Positions 9,030-20,010 of a stretch of 64,000 nucleotides of DNA are shown here, piece after piece. The position numbers were made by a program, and so were the translations under genes. The stretch comes from Pandoraea pulmonicola. GTDB lineage: Bacteria; Pseudomonadota; Gammaproteobacteria; Burkholderiales; Burkholderiaceae. The DNA is taken from positions 186,001 through 250,000 of the forward strand of contig NZ_CP010310.2 in assembly GCF_000815105.2 (NCBI RefSeq), in the 5' to 3' direction. The notes under the pieces were generated by a model, which worked only from the letters and a program-made list of their open reading frames with translations, was not told the origin of the DNA and searched no databases. Position 1 is the stretch's first letter. Every line of letters starts with the position of its first letter.

Positions 9030-9515
9030 ATGACACGAATTTCACCGTCCAACGGCATTGTTGCGTTCGACGATTCCACACAGGTGCGAATCACGAGGGT
9101 CCATCATCTCGGCCAGCACGAAGGCATGCGCTCGCTCGATCGCGTCCTGAACGGCCAACCGACGGCCATGTCGCCTGTCTCGAATGCCGACCCCTCGGCG
9201 GCCTCGCGCGACGCGTTTCGCGACGATTTGCGTGCGGCGCGCCCTGGCGTCGAACCCGAGCCCCGGGGCCTGTATCTCGACATTCCACCGCCATCGTCGC
9301 CCGGTTTCGACGATCCGCCGCCGCCGTACTCGCCGCCGGGCGTAAGCGCTCCCTATCTTCCCGCGAGTCCCCCGCCGCCGTACACGCCGGGCGAGATGTT
9401 CGAAGCCCCGCCTCTGTATCTGCCACCCGGCGTGGAAGGGCTTGCGGGGCAGGCCCCTTCGTCCGGTCGTGGGCGTCTCTGGCGCGCTATCATGCGGATT
9501 GCACAACGTGACTAA
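9030..9515 (+). CDS. Proline-rich protein with three PPxY motifs, function unknown
   Basis: 161 residues from ATG 9030, which has a good ribosome site (ggagaagg, 9021-9028) just after the queD terminator. The frame is also open upstream, but that part runs through the terminator. Residues 1-80 are mixed and unrecognised. Residues 84-134 are very rich in Pro and Tyr and contain PPPY at 97-100, PPPY at 115-118 and PPLY at 127-130. The tail is basic (RLWRAIMRIAQR). No signal peptide or membrane segment is seen. PPxY is the ligand of eukaryotic WW domains, so host interaction is possible but speculative; spacer-like disorder is the plain alternative. Confidence 0.65.
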   Translation: MTRISPSNGIVAFDDSTQVRITRVHHLGQHEGMRSLDRVLNGQPTAMSPVSNADPSAASRDAFRDDLRAARPGVEPEPRGLYLDIPPPSSPGFDDPPPPYSPPGVSAPYLPASPPPPYTPGEMFEAPPLYLPPGVEGLAGQAPSSGRGRLWRAIMRIAQRD

Positions 9516-9530
9516 CAGGGGACTCCTCAC

Positions 9531-9953
9531 ATGAAGATGCTGCTGCGCGGCCTGTTGACCGCATTCCTGCTTACCGCTTTCGCACTGCCGGCCACGCCCG
9601 CCTTCGCGCGCGACCAGGTCGTGTATCACATCAACGATGCCGAGCATCAGGCGCTCGCCGCGCTGCGCAGCATTCGCAATCAGCTCGACACCGTGCCCGA
9701 CAGCGACATCGTGGTCGTCGCCTATGCGCAGGGCGTCGATTTCCTGATGGAGAGCTACAAGGATGCTGCCACGGTCGGACCGCTGATTTCGGCGTTGCAC
9801 GCGCGCGGCGTCAAGTTCGAGGCGTGCGAGATCACGCTCAAGCAGCGCAACTTCAAGAAGGACCAATTCGTGCTCGATGCCGATTTCACGCCGTCCGGTG
9901 TGGTCGAACTCACGCGCCTGCAACAGAAGGGCTACGCGTACATCAAGCCGTAA
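9531..9953 (+). CDS. Exported DsrE-like protein
   Basis: 140 residues from ATG 9531, preceded by aggggac. A signal peptide spans about 1-26 (ends ATPAFA). The mature part has the alternating pattern of the DsrE/DsrF/YchN fold, including IVVVAYAQGVDFL and a single mature cysteine in KFEACEITL. DsrE-family proteins move sulfur or act as small periplasmic proteins. With one cysteine and no sulfur genes nearby, its role here is unclear. It has its own terminator. Confidence 0.75.
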   Translation: MKMLLRGLLTAFLLTAFALPATPAFARDQVVYHINDAEHQALAALRSIRNQLDTVPDSDIVVVAYAQGVDFLMESYKDAATVGPLISALHARGVKFEACEITLKQRNFKKDQFVLDADFTPSGVVELTRLQQKGYAYIKP

Positions 9954-9976
9954 GACCGCGCGATGTGAGTACAACG

Positions 9977-10002
9977 AACCCCGGCCACGAGCCGGGGTTT
10001 TT
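9977..10002 (+). terminator. Rho-independent terminator
   Basis: Perfect 9-bp stem AACCCCGGC / GCCGGGGTT with loop CACGA and a run of five T. Confidence 0.9.
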
Positions 10003-10110
10003 CATGGCCGGCGTGGCGAGCGGGCGACGGGCGCTGCGGGTGGGGCGTCCGCCCGCACGACTTTTTCGTTTGGCGCACAATAGACGAATGCTCGCCCCCG
10101 GAGATGCGCC

Positions 10111-10821
10111 ATGTCGATGCCTTCCGTCGTGCGCCGGCTCGTGGCCGGATTCGCCGTCACGCTCGTGAGCGTGGCGTGCCAGCCCATACCGTATGCGGTT
10201 GCCGCCGCGCAGGCGCCTGCCCAGACGCTCACCGATCAGGCCGTGCATCACTACGAGGCGGGGCAGCAGACGCAGGCGCTCGACGAATTCCGCCGCGCCG
10301 CCGAGCAGGGCAATCGCCTGGCGCAGTTCGATTACGCGATGATGCTGCTCAACGGGGAAGGCGTGGCGGCCGATCCGCGTGGCGCCGTGCAATGGCTGGA
10401 GCGCGCCGCCAACGCCGGCATGTCGCAGGCGCAATACGTCTACGGCAAGATGTTCGACGACGGCTACATCGTCGACAAGTCGATTCCGCAGGCCAACCGG
10501 TGGTACGAGAAAGCGGCCAAGCAGGGGCATGTGCAGGCGCAGGCGGCCATTGCCAACGAATACTTCATCGGCCGCGGCGTGCCGCGCGACTACAAGACCG
10601 CCTTCGGCTGGTACGAGAAAGCTGCGCAAGGCGGCGACCTGCCGTCGCAGTACATCGTCGCGAGCTACTACGAACGGGGCTACGGTGTGGTCGCACCGGA
10701 TCTCGGCCGCGCTCGACTGTGGTACGAAAAAGCGGCCGCGCAGGGCGACGTGGCCGCTCAGGGAAAGCTCGATGCGATGAATCGTGAGCGCTCGTCTCTG
10801 GCGCCCGCGACCGCGCGTTAG
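10111..10821 (+). CDS. SEL1/TPR-like repeat protein, exported
   Basis: 236 residues from ATG 10111, with GGAG about 7 nt upstream. The N-terminal hydrophobic segment (10-32) fits an export signal. A cysteine follows SVA at residue 23, but this is a poor lipobox. From about residue 40 on there are tandem 36-residue SEL1 repeats, seen as A-x-x-G-x-x-x-A-Q-x-x-x-G and WYEKAA-x-QG motifs. Such proteins are scaffolds for protein contacts, often in envelope biogenesis. It is convergent with rodA, whose stop is only 6 bp away. Confidence 0.8.
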   Translation: MSMPSVVRRLVAGFAVTLVSVACQPIPYAVAAAQAPAQTLTDQAVHHYEAGQQTQALDEFRRAAEQGNRLAQFDYAMMLLNGEGVAADPRGAVQWLERAANAGMSQAQYVYGKMFDDGYIVDKSIPQANRWYEKAAKQGHVQAQAAIANEYFIGRGVPRDYKTAFGWYEKAAQGGDLPSQYIVASYYERGYGVVAPDLGRARLWYEKAAAQGDVAAQGKLDAMNRERSSLAPATAR

Positions 10822-10827
10822 GCGCCG

Positions 10828-11979
10828 CTAGCTCTGCATGAGCCGCTTCTCGCGAGCGACGCTCATCAGAATGCCGACACCAAGCCCGAGCGTGACCAGC
10901 GCCGTGCCGCCGTAGCTCATGAACGGCAGCGGCACGCCGACCACGGGCAGGATGCCGCTCACCATGCCCATGTTCACGAAGGCGTAGGTGAAGAAGATCA
11001 TCGTGACGGCGCCCGCGAGCAGCCGTCCGAACAACGTCGCGCCGCTCGCCGCAATCATCAGCCCGCGCGCCACGAGCAGCAGATACAGCACGAGCAGCAC
11101 GCCTTCGCCGATCAGCCCGAATTCTTCGGCGAAGACCGCGAAGATGAAGTCGGTGTGCTTCTCCGGGATGAATTCGAGGTGAGCCTGCGTTCCCTTGAGC
11201 CAGCCCTTGCCCATGGTCCCGCCGGAACCGATGGCGATCACCGACTGAATCGTGTGGAACCCCTTGCCGAGCGGGTCCGACGTGGGATCGAGCAGCGTGC
11301 ACACGCGGTGCTTCTGGTAGTCGTGCAGGATGTGCCATTCGACGTCCGGCTGGCAGATCCTGTCTTCGAGGGCGAGGATCGTGCCGACGCCGAGCACCCC
11401 GGCGACGAGCACCGGCAGAATCAGCTTCCATGACAGTCCCGCCAGATAGATCACGTACAGGCCGGCGGCCGCCACCAGCAGGCCGGTGCCGAGGTCGGGC
11501 TGCTTGGCGATGAGCCCCACGGGCACGCCCAGCAGCGCGAGCGCGGCCAGATAGTCGTACCAGCGGATGTTGCCTTCGCGCTTCTGGAAGTACCACGCGA
11601 GCATCAGCGGCATGGCGATCTTCATGATCTCGGACGGCTGGATCACCATGCCGACGTTCAGCCAGCGCTTCGCGCCCTTCTTCGTCAGGCCGAACATCGC
11701 CACCGCAATGAGCAACGCGACACCGGCCGTGTAGAGCGGCACCGCGAACTTCATGAGCGTCTGCGTGGGCAGCACGGCGAGCACCCACATCAGCATGAAC
11801 GTGAGCACGATGTTGCGGATCTGGTCTTCCACGCGGCCGGGCACGTCGACGCTGGCGCTGTACAGCGTGACCAAACCCGCGCACAGCAGCAGGAAGACGA
11901 TCAGCGCGAGCGGCTTGTCGAAGGCGACGAACAGGCGCTTGACCTGCTCCTTCCACGAATGTTTGTCGAGCGCCATCAT
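10828..11979 (-). CDS. rodA: Rod-shape peptidoglycan glycosyltransferase RodA
   Basis: 383-residue SEDS-family polytopic membrane protein (about 10 helices) that polymerises lipid II with PBP2 in the elongasome. Family marks are the N-terminal LLCAGLVTLYSAS helix, the DLGTG motif of the central cavity and the conserved C-terminal PFMSYGGTAL motif. The start overlaps the mrdA stop by 4 bp (ATGA), so the two partners are translationally coupled. Last gene of mreBCD-mrdA-rodA. Confidence 0.95.
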   Translation of the reverse strand: MMALDKHSWKEQVKRLFVAFDKPLALIVFLLLCAGLVTLYSASVDVPGRVEDQIRNIVLTFMLMWVLAVLPTQTLMKFAVPLYTAGVALLIAVAMFGLTKKGAKRWLNVGMVIQPSEIMKIAMPLMLAWYFQKREGNIRWYDYLAALALLGVPVGLIAKQPDLGTGLLVAAAGLYVIYLAGLSWKLILPVLVAGVLGVGTILALEDRICQPDVEWHILHDYQKHRVCTLLDPTSDPLGKGFHTIQSVIAIGSGGTMGKGWLKGTQAHLEFIPEKHTDFIFAVFAEEFGLIGEGVLLVLYLLLVARGLMIAASGATLFGRLLAGAVTMIFFTYAFVNMGMVSGILPVVGVPLPFMSYGGTALVTLGLGVGILMSVAREKRLMQS

Positions 11980-14198
11980 GGCGTTCCTCCTTGCGCCCGG
12001 ATGGCGGCGCGATGGCGGGCTTCGTCGGCGACGGTCGGGCTCACGGCCGGCTTCCCTGGCCGTTGAGGCTGCGGCGCGCTCGGCGTAGTTGGCGCTTTCG
12101 GTGTGTCGGGCGCTGGCACGGCTCCGGCGGCCGACGCCTTCGCGTCGGCGGTGCGCGGTACGAGCGCGGTGCCGGCCATGCGCGTGCCGCGCTCGGCGGC
12201 GCTCGCGGGCGGTGCATCCGGCGTGGCGGAAACACCGGCCATGGCGCCGGAAGCCGCGCCGGGAGACGAGGCGGCCTGCAGTGCCGCGGCTTCGGCCGCG
12301 CGCTCCTTCGGTTCGTCGATGAGGTAGTAGTCGAGCAGGCGGCGCGCCACCGGACCGGCCTGCGCCCCTCCCCAGCCGGCGTTCTCGACGATCAGCGCGA
12401 TCGCGATCTTCGGGTCCTCGGCCGGTGCGAACGCGATGAAAAGCGCATGGTCGCGCTTGAATTCAGGAATCGCGTTGTGGTTGTACTTCTCGTTCTTGCC
12501 GAGCGAGTAGACCTGCGCCGTGCCGGTTTTGCCGCCCGCCTCGTACGGCGCGCCCGCGAATGCCTGGCGGCCGGTGCCTTCCTTGATCACGCCGACCATT
12601 GCGCGTTTGACGAAGTCGACATCCGCCTGCTTGTAGGGCAGACGCGCGCTCTCATGCGGCACGGTGAGCTGGCGCGAGTGCGTGACGGGGTCTTCGACGG
12701 CCTTCACGAGGTGAGGCTTCATCACCACGCCGTTGTTGGCCAGCGTCGCGGTCGCGTGCGCGAGCTGCAGGATCGTGAACGAGTTGTAGCCCTGCCCGAT
12801 CCCCAGACTGATCGTCTCGCCGTCGTACCACTTCTGCTGCGCGGGCTTCTTGTAGGCTTTGCGCTTCCATTCGGTCGACGGCAGAATGCCGCGCGCCTCG
12901 CCTTCGATGTCGATGCCCGTCAACTGACCGAAACCGAGCGGCGCCATGAAGTCGTGGATCGCGTTCACGCCGAGGTCGTGCGCGAGCATGTAGTAATACG
13001 TGTCGTTCGAGACCACGATCGAGCGGTACATGTCGATCCAGCCCTGACCGTTGCGCACGTCGTTGCGGAACGTGTGATTGCCCAGCGTGAACGAGCCCGT
13101 GTCCTGGAAGCCCCAGTTGGTCGTGCGCTTGCCGAGCTCGAGCGCGGCAAGCGCCATGAACGGCTTGTACGTCGAGCCGATCGGATACGTGCCGCGCAGC
13201 GGCCGGTTGAGCAGCGGCCGATCGGGCGAGTTGTTCAGCGCGTCCCAGTTCTGCTGATCGATACCTTCGACGAAGAGGTTCGGATCGAAGCTCGGCGCCG
13301 ACACGAAGGCCAGCACGTCGCCGGTCTTCGGCTCGATCGCGACGACCGCGCCGCGTCGTCCGGCGAACGCCTGCTCGGCCACCTGCTGGAGCTTGATGTC
13401 GATCGACAGCACGAGGTTGTCGCCCGGCGTGGCCGGCGTGCGCGAGATCGTGCGCACCGGGCGGCCGCCCGCGGTGACTTCGATTTCCTCGAAGCCGGTG
13501 ATGCCGTGCAACTGCGTCTCGTAACTCTGCTCGACGCCGATCTTGCCGATATAGTCGGTGCCCTTGTAATTGTTGGCGTCGCGCCGGATGTCGTACTTCG
13601 CGCTGTCGCTGTCGTTCTCGTCGCTCATCGCCTCGATGCGTTGACGATCGCGCTGCGAGATACGGCCGATGTAGCCGATCACGTGCGCGGCCGTCTCGCC
13701 GAGCGGATATTGCCGGAACAGGCGAGCGTGCACGTCCACGCCGGGGAAACGGAAACGCTGCGCGGTGAAGCGCGCGACTTCCTCGTCGGTCAGGCGCGTG
13801 CGGATCGGCAGGCTCTCGAAGCTCTTGCTGTCGTCCATGAGCTTCTTGAAGCGGGCGCGGTCGCGCGGCGTGATCTCGATTACGTCGGACAGATCGGTGA
13901 TCAGGTCTTCGAGCGGACGACCGATCTTGGACGGCGTGATTTCCAGCGTGTAGGCGGAATAGTTGCGCGCGAGCACCACGCCGTTGCGGTCCATGATCAC
14001 GCCCCGGTTGGGCACGATGGGCGCGAGGGAGACGCGGTTTTCGTCGGCTTGCAGCGCGTACTGGTTGTGGCGGAAGACCTGCAGGTAGACGAAGCGTACG
14101 CCGAGCAGGCTGAAACAGATCAGCACGAAGAGCGCGGCCGCCGTCACCCGCAGATGGAACGTCTGCAGTTGTTGCTGAGGATTCTTGAACTCGGTCAT
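11976..14198 (-). CDS. mrdA: Penicillin-binding protein 2 (elongation transpeptidase)
   Basis: 740 residues. A membrane anchor lies near 17-40, the dimerisation (pedestal) domain spans about 60-250 and the transpeptidase about 260-625. The active serine is in STYK (342-345), the second motif is SND (397-399) and the third is KTG (557-559). After the usual end (LLDYYLIDEP, about 630) comes an unusual 110-residue Ala/Pro/Thr-rich tail. It partners RodA and MreC in side-wall synthesis. Confidence 0.95.
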   Translation of the reverse strand: MTEFKNPQQQLQTFHLRVTAAALFVLICFSLLGVRFVYLQVFRHNQYALQADENRVSLAPIVPNRGVIMDRNGVVLARNYSAYTLEITPSKIGRPLEDLITDLSDVIEITPRDRARFKKLMDDSKSFESLPIRTRLTDEEVARFTAQRFRFPGVDVHARLFRQYPLGETAAHVIGYIGRISQRDRQRIEAMSDENDSDSAKYDIRRDANNYKGTDYIGKIGVEQSYETQLHGITGFEEIEVTAGGRPVRTISRTPATPGDNLVLSIDIKLQQVAEQAFAGRRGAVVAIEPKTGDVLAFVSAPSFDPNLFVEGIDQQNWDALNNSPDRPLLNRPLRGTYPIGSTYKPFMALAALELGKRTTNWGFQDTGSFTLGNHTFRNDVRNGQGWIDMYRSIVVSNDTYYYMLAHDLGVNAIHDFMAPLGFGQLTGIDIEGEARGILPSTEWKRKAYKKPAQQKWYDGETISLGIGQGYNSFTILQLAHATATLANNGVVMKPHLVKAVEDPVTHSRQLTVPHESARLPYKQADVDFVKRAMVGVIKEGTGRQAFAGAPYEAGGKTGTAQVYSLGKNEKYNHNAIPEFKRDHALFIAFAPAEDPKIAIALIVENAGWGGAQAGPVARRLLDYYLIDEPKERAAEAAALQAASSPGAASGAMAGVSATPDAPPASAAERGTRMAGTALVPRTADAKASAAGAVPAPDTPKAPTTPSAPQPQRPGKPAVSPTVADEARHRAAIRAQGGTP

Positions 14199-14241
14199 GC
14201 GGGCGGGGCTCGGTGGCGCGATCGGGCGGGCGGCGGGCCCG

Positions 14242-14754
14242 TCAGATCGGACGCGTGTCGTCTCGGTCGACGGCGCGCTTTTGCGGCGCCAGCAGCAGGA
14301 CGCTGATTACCGGCCATAGCAAGGCTTCGACGAAGCTCGCCGCGAGCGGCCACCAGCCCGGGAACGCCGCCCCCGTCGCCAGACGGATGATGAACGGCAC
14401 CACATGCGCGAGCAGCAGCAGCGGCAGCACCGTGAGCGCCTGTCCGAGCAGCGTGAAGAACAGCACCCGGCGGTGAATCATGATCGCGCCGTAGGACAGC
14501 AGCGTGTAGGCGAGGGCGTGCTCGCCAAGCAGGCCGGCGTTGTGCACGTCCATGAGCAATCCGACGAGGAACGCCACGCCCATGCCGACCTTGCGGGGCT
14601 GGTGGATGTTCCAGAACATGAGCACCAGCGCGACGAAGTCGGGCATGGCCGGCGCGTGGCCCCACGGCATCAGGTTCACCAGAAACGCCACCACGAGGCT
14701 GAGCGCGATGAAGTACGGATTGACCGGCAGCAGAATGTATTGCGGTCGTGACAT
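14242..14754 (-). CDS. mreD: Rod-shape-determining membrane protein MreD
   Basis: 170 residues with five to six hydrophobic helices and the family motif GLLMDVHNAGLLGEHAL. Part of the MreBCD complex. It lies 9 bp after mreC and 43 bp before mrdA in the same operon. Confidence 0.92.
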   Translation of the reverse strand: MSRPQYILLPVNPYFIALSLVVAFLVNLMPWGHAPAMPDFVALVLMFWNIHQPRKVGMGVAFLVGLLMDVHNAGLLGEHALAYTLLSYGAIMIHRRVLFFTLLGQALTVLPLLLLAHVVPFIIRLATGAAFPGWWPLAASFVEALLWPVISVLLLAPQKRAVDRDDTRPI

Positions 14755-14763
14755 GTCGATTCC

Positions 14764-15732
14764 TCAGTGGCCTTTTCTGATGGTCGGCGCGCGTTTCGGA
14801 TCGGCGCGCGTGCCGCCTTTCTGGCCAGGCTTCTCGCCGCTCGCGGACGGATCGGAGGCGCGCGCGAGATCGGCGGCGGCGTCCGGATGCAGGGCAAGCG
14901 GCGTGGTGTATTGCAGAACCAGCACCTGGCGCTGGCTGCGCAGATTGGCCACCGGCTGACACAGAATACGCGCAAACGCGGTGTCGGAGACGCGGTCGAC
15001 CTTGGTGATGCGCGCCACCGGCAGGCCGGCCGGATAGATGCCGTCCAGACCGCTCGTGGCGATTTCGTCGCCGACCTTCACGTCGGCCGACAGTGGGATG
15101 AAGCGCAGGTCGAGCACGTCGCCGCGCAGGCCGCCGTAGATCACGCTGTGCACGCCGCTGCGCTCGACCTGCACGGGCACCGCCTGTTCGCGGTCGGTGA
15201 GCAGCGTGACTTCGCTTTGCAGCAGGAACACGCGCGAGACCTGTCCGAGCAGGCCCTGTTCGGTGACGACCGGCGCGCCGAGCTTCACGCCGTGCTTCGT
15301 GCCCCGGTCGATCACCACGCGCTGCGTGAACGGATCGCGCGTGTCGTATTCGATTTCGGCGGGGATGCTCGGCACCGGCAGGCGCTCGCGCAGCGAGAGC
15401 AACTGGCGCAGGTGCTCATTCTCGCTGACCAGTTGATTGTTGCGCTGGGCCTGCACCGAAAGGGCGAGATTGCGCTCGCGCAGGAGGTGGTTCTCGCTCG
15501 TCAACTGCGATTCGGTGGAGAAGAAACCCGCAACGCCGAGAATGGCGTCGCGCGGCAGCAGCATGAGCCGTTGTACCGGATAAAGGGCCGTCCCGACGAC
15601 GGCGCGCAGCCGCTCGAGCGTGTTGTAGTGCGAGTCGACCACGAGCAGGCCGATGGCGAGCGCGACAAAACAGATCAGCCGGGCCAACGCCGACGGTCCC
15701 TGTTTGAACAGTGGCGGCGGACTGTACTGCAT
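14764..15732 (-). CDS. mreC: Rod-shape-determining protein MreC
   Basis: 322 residues: short cytoplasmic head, one membrane helix (about 16-34), coiled coil (about 70-110, with NHLLRERN and NEHLRQLL heptads) and the periplasmic beta-barrel domains with EIATSGLDGIYPAGLPV. It activates PBP2. The Lys/Gly-rich tail after residue 285 is probably disordered. It follows mreB after 172 bp, which is long enough for an internal promoter. Confidence 0.92.
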   Translation of the reverse strand: MQYSPPPLFKQGPSALARLICFVALAIGLLVVDSHYNTLERLRAVVGTALYPVQRLMLLPRDAILGVAGFFSTESQLTSENHLLRERNLALSVQAQRNNQLVSENEHLRQLLSLRERLPVPSIPAEIEYDTRDPFTQRVVIDRGTKHGVKLGAPVVTEQGLLGQVSRVFLLQSEVTLLTDREQAVPVQVERSGVHSVIYGGLRGDVLDLRFIPLSADVKVGDEIATSGLDGIYPAGLPVARITKVDRVSDTAFARILCQPVANLRSQRQVLVLQYTTPLALHPDAAADLARASDPSASGEKPGQKGGTRADPKRAPTIRKGH

Positions 15733-15904
15733 GGTGGGCCCTTCAGGGAAGCACGCGCAGCGAGGCGCTGCGGTGCGCGTGTGATGTCAGTCGTGCGCGA
15801 CGCTGCGGCGCCGTGCGCGGGGTCTTGCTGCGCGGCGGGTCGTGCCTGGCGTGGTGTGGACGGGATTGCCCCACCGCGCCGGACGACGAACCGCGCACGT
15901 CGGC

Positions 15905-17497
<1,593 letters not shown>

Positions 17498-17797
17498 ATG
17501 GCTTTGAATCTCTCAGACGTCAAACGCATCGCTCATCTCGCGCGTCTCGAGCTGGCCGATGACGAGGCGGCTCACATGGAAAAGGAGCTCAACGGCTTCT
17601 TCGCGCTCGTCGAGCAGATGCAGTCGGTCGACACGACGGACGTCGCACCGCTTGCGCATCCGATCGAGCAAATCCAGGCGGTCGCTCAGCGGCTGCGTAC
17701 CGATGCCGTGACGGAGCTCGTCGATCGCGAGGCCAATCAGCGTCCGGCGCCTGCCGTCCAGGACGGCCTCTATCTGGTACCGAAGGTCATCGAATGA
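17498..17797 (+). CDS. gatC: Asp/Glu-tRNA amidotransferase subunit C
   Basis: 99 residues from ATG 17498 ([19 protein letters not shown]). The frame extends upstream to 17441, but that adds unrelated residues. GatC stabilises the GatA-GatB contact in the GatCAB transamidation complex, which makes Gln-tRNA and/or Asn-tRNA from misacylated tRNA. The length and the helix-rich N terminus match the family. gatA follows after 80 bp. Confidence 0.95.
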   Translation: MALNLSDVKRIAHLARLELADDEAAHMEKELNGFFALVEQMQSVDTTDVAPLAHPIEQIQAVAQRLRTDAVTELVDREANQRPAPAVQDGLYLVPKVIE

Positions 17798-17877
17798 GGT
17801 CGACGCCGCGCGTTGGTCCCTTCACGCCGATGCACGCCGTGAAGGGCGCGCGCGGATAGCGTCTCCCTTATGCCCTC

Positions 17878-19389
17878 ATGCGCTCTACAGCAGCCACCAT
17901 GGAACAAGATCTGATTCATTTGCAGGATTTGCGCGCCGCGCTCGACGCCAAGCGCGTCTCGAGCGTGGAGCTCACGCAGCACTATCTGGACCGCATTGCC
18001 GGCGCCGCCGATCTGAACGCCTTCGTGCACGTCGATGCCGACGCGAGCCTCGCGCAGGCGCGCGCGGCCGATGCGCGCATCGCCGCCGGTGAAGGCGCCA
18101 CGCGCCCCCTGCTGGGCATTCCCGTCGCGCACAAGGACGTGTTCGTCACGCGCGGCTGGCGCAGCACGGCCGGCTCGCGCATGCTCGAGAGCTACACGAG
18201 CCCGTTCGACGCCGCCGTGGTCGAGCGTCTGGCCGACGCCGGCATGGTCACGCTGGGCAAGACCAACATGGACGAATTCGCGATGGGTTCGTCGAACGAA
18301 AACTCGCACTTCGGCCCGGTGAAGAACCCGTGGGACACGCGCGCCGTGCCCGGCGGTTCGTCGGGTGGCTCGGCCGCCGCGGTGGCGGCGCGTCTCGCGC
18401 CGGTCGCCACCGGCACCGACACGGGCGGCTCGATCCGTCAGCCGGCAGCGTTTTGCGGCGTGACCGGCATCAAGCCGACGTATGGCCGCGTGTCGCGCTA
18501 CGGCATGATCGCGTTCGCGTCGTCGCTCGATCAGGGCGGCCCGTTCGGTCATAGTGCCGCGGACTGCGCCTGGATGCTCAACGGCATGGCTGGCTTCGAT
18601 GCGCGCGACTCCACCAGCCTGGAGCGCGCCGACGAGGACTTCGCCCGCGGCCTGGGCAAGCCGCTCGATGGCGCGACGGCCGACAAGCCGCTCGCCGGTC
18701 TGCGCATCGGTCTGCCCGCCGAATACTTCGGCGAGGGGCTCGATGCCGACGTGCGCCAGGCCATCGACCAAGCCCTCGCCGAATTCGAGAAGCTCGGTGC
18801 CGTGCGCGTGCCGGTGTCGCTGCCCAAGACCGAGCTGTCGATCCCGGTGTACTACGTGCTGGCCCCGGCCGAAGCGTCGTCGAACCTGTCGCGTTTCGAT
18901 GGTGTGCGCTACGGCCACCGTGCCGGCGAGTACCGCGATCTGCTCGACATGTACAAGAAGTCGCGCGCCGAAGGCTTCGGCACCGAGGTCAAGCGCCGCA
19001 TTCTGGTGGGCACGTACGTGCTTTCGCATGGCTACTACGACGCCTATTACCTGAAGGCGCAGAAGATCCGTCGTCTGATCGCGCAGGACTTCCAGAACGC
19101 GTTCGCGCAGTGCGACGTGATCATGGGCCCGGTGGCGCCGTCGGTGGCGTGGAACCTCGGCGAGAAGAGCGCCGATCCGGTGCAGATGTATCTGGCCGAC
19201 ATCTACACGCTGTCGGTGAGCCTGGCCGGTCTGCCGGGCATGAGCCTGCCGGTCGGCGCGGGGCGCGATGGGCGTCCGGTCGGTCTGCAGATGATCGGCA
19301 ACTATTTCGACGAAGCCCGCCTGCTGCAAGTGGCCGACGCGTTCCAGCGCGCGACGGACTGGCACCGGCGCGCTCCGGCGGGTCGCTGA
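17878..19389 (+). CDS. gatA: Asp/Glu-tRNA amidotransferase subunit A
   Basis: Glutaminase/amidase subunit, 503 residues from ATG 17878 or 496 from ATG 17899. The second start puts the Ser-cisSer-Lys triad at the canonical positions: Lys79 (HKD), Ser154 (PGGSSGGS) and Ser178 ([10 protein letters not shown]). With the first start these are 86, 161 and 185. Neither start has a clear ribosome site. It supplies ammonia to GatB. A lipoprotein gene starts 2 bp after its stop, separating it from gatB. Confidence 0.95.
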   Translation: MRSTAATMEQDLIHLQDLRAALDAKRVSSVELTQHYLDRIAGAADLNAFVHVDADASLAQARAADARIAAGEGATRPLLGIPVAHKDVFVTRGWRSTAGSRMLESYTSPFDAAVVERLADAGMVTLGKTNMDEFAMGSSNENSHFGPVKNPWDTRAVPGGSSGGSAAAVAARLAPVATGTDTGGSIRQPAAFCGVTGIKPTYGRVSRYGMIAFASSLDQGGPFGHSAADCAWMLNGMAGFDARDSTSLERADEDFARGLGKPLDGATADKPLAGLRIGLPAEYFGEGLDADVRQAIDQALAEFEKLGAVRVPVSLPKTELSIPVYYVLAPAEASSNLSRFDGVRYGHRAGEYRDLLDMYKKSRAEGFGTEVKRRILVGTYVLSHGYYDAYYLKAQKIRRLIAQDFQNAFAQCDVIMGPVAPSVAWNLGEKSADPVQMYLADIYTLSVSLAGLPGMSLPVGAGRDGRPVGLQMIGNYFDEARLLQVADAFQRATDWHRRAPAGR

Positions 19390-19391
19390 TC

Positions 19392-19883
19392 ATGGCCCGC
19401 ACGCGTGTGGTGACGTCCCGGCCCGCAATGGCCAATCTGGCGGCCAAGGCGCTGACGCTGACCGGTCTGGTGCTTGCGCTGGCATCGTGCACCTTGCCGT
19501 TCAACCGGCCGACGCCCATCGCCTATCGTGAAATCAATCTGTCGGGCTACTGCTCGCAGACGGACGAGGACGGCTTCCGCGAGCAGGCAACGCTCAAGGT
19601 CTCGGCCAACCAGGTGCAGACGCTCGACTGGCGTCTGTGGGTCGGCAACCGCGGCAGTTGCCACTTCAATCTGGCGGACTTCCACCAGACGCAGTGGCGT
19701 CCGAGCATCGAGCTGCGGGCGAACCGCGGCAACTGCAAGCTGCTGATCTGGCAGGATCCGGGCAACGTGACCATCGGGCATGCGAACTGCGAGTCGTATT
19801 GCACGCCGGGCATCTATGAGAACGCCTGGCCGGTGAGCTTCGATCCGCGCTCGGGCATCTGCGCGGCGGATACCCGCCGGTAA
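19392..19883 (+). CDS. Small lipoprotein of unknown function inside the gat operon
   Basis: 163 residues from ATG 19392, two bases after the gatA stop. The signal sequence ends in a textbook lipobox (LALASC), so it should be lipidated at about Cys33. The mature part has seven cysteines in pairs that could form disulfides (GYCSQTDEDG, NRGSCHFN, NRGNCKLL, HANCESYC, SGICAADT). The two NRG-x-C segments suggest an internal duplication. No family recognised. Close coupling with gatA suggests co-transcription rather than shared function. Confidence 0.7.
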   Translation: MARTRVVTSRPAMANLAAKALTLTGLVLALASCTLPFNRPTPIAYREINLSGYCSQTDEDGFREQATLKVSANQVQTLDWRLWVGNRGSCHFNLADFHQTQWRPSIELRANRGNCKLLIWQDPGNVTIGHANCESYCTPGIYENAWPVSFDPRSGICAADTRR

Positions 19884-20010
19884 GCACGCGCGCCGGAGGC
19901 GAGAACAGGAACGCGCTGGTGCGTCGCCCGAACGGGAGAACGGGAGGACGCGCCGGCGGCAAGGGCAGGGCGAGAGTGCCGTGCCGACAAGTTGAGACAG
20001 GGTGAACCTT

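Noticed and set aside
11991..14306. Very long open frame antisense to mrdA
   Set aside because: GC-rich codon use leaves the opposite strand open. The product is Arg/His/Gly-rich without domains, while the minus-strand PBP2 motifs are perfect. Similar antisense frames over the RND pump (23769-27104) and over dapF-rlmI (56474-59716) were rejected for the same reason.
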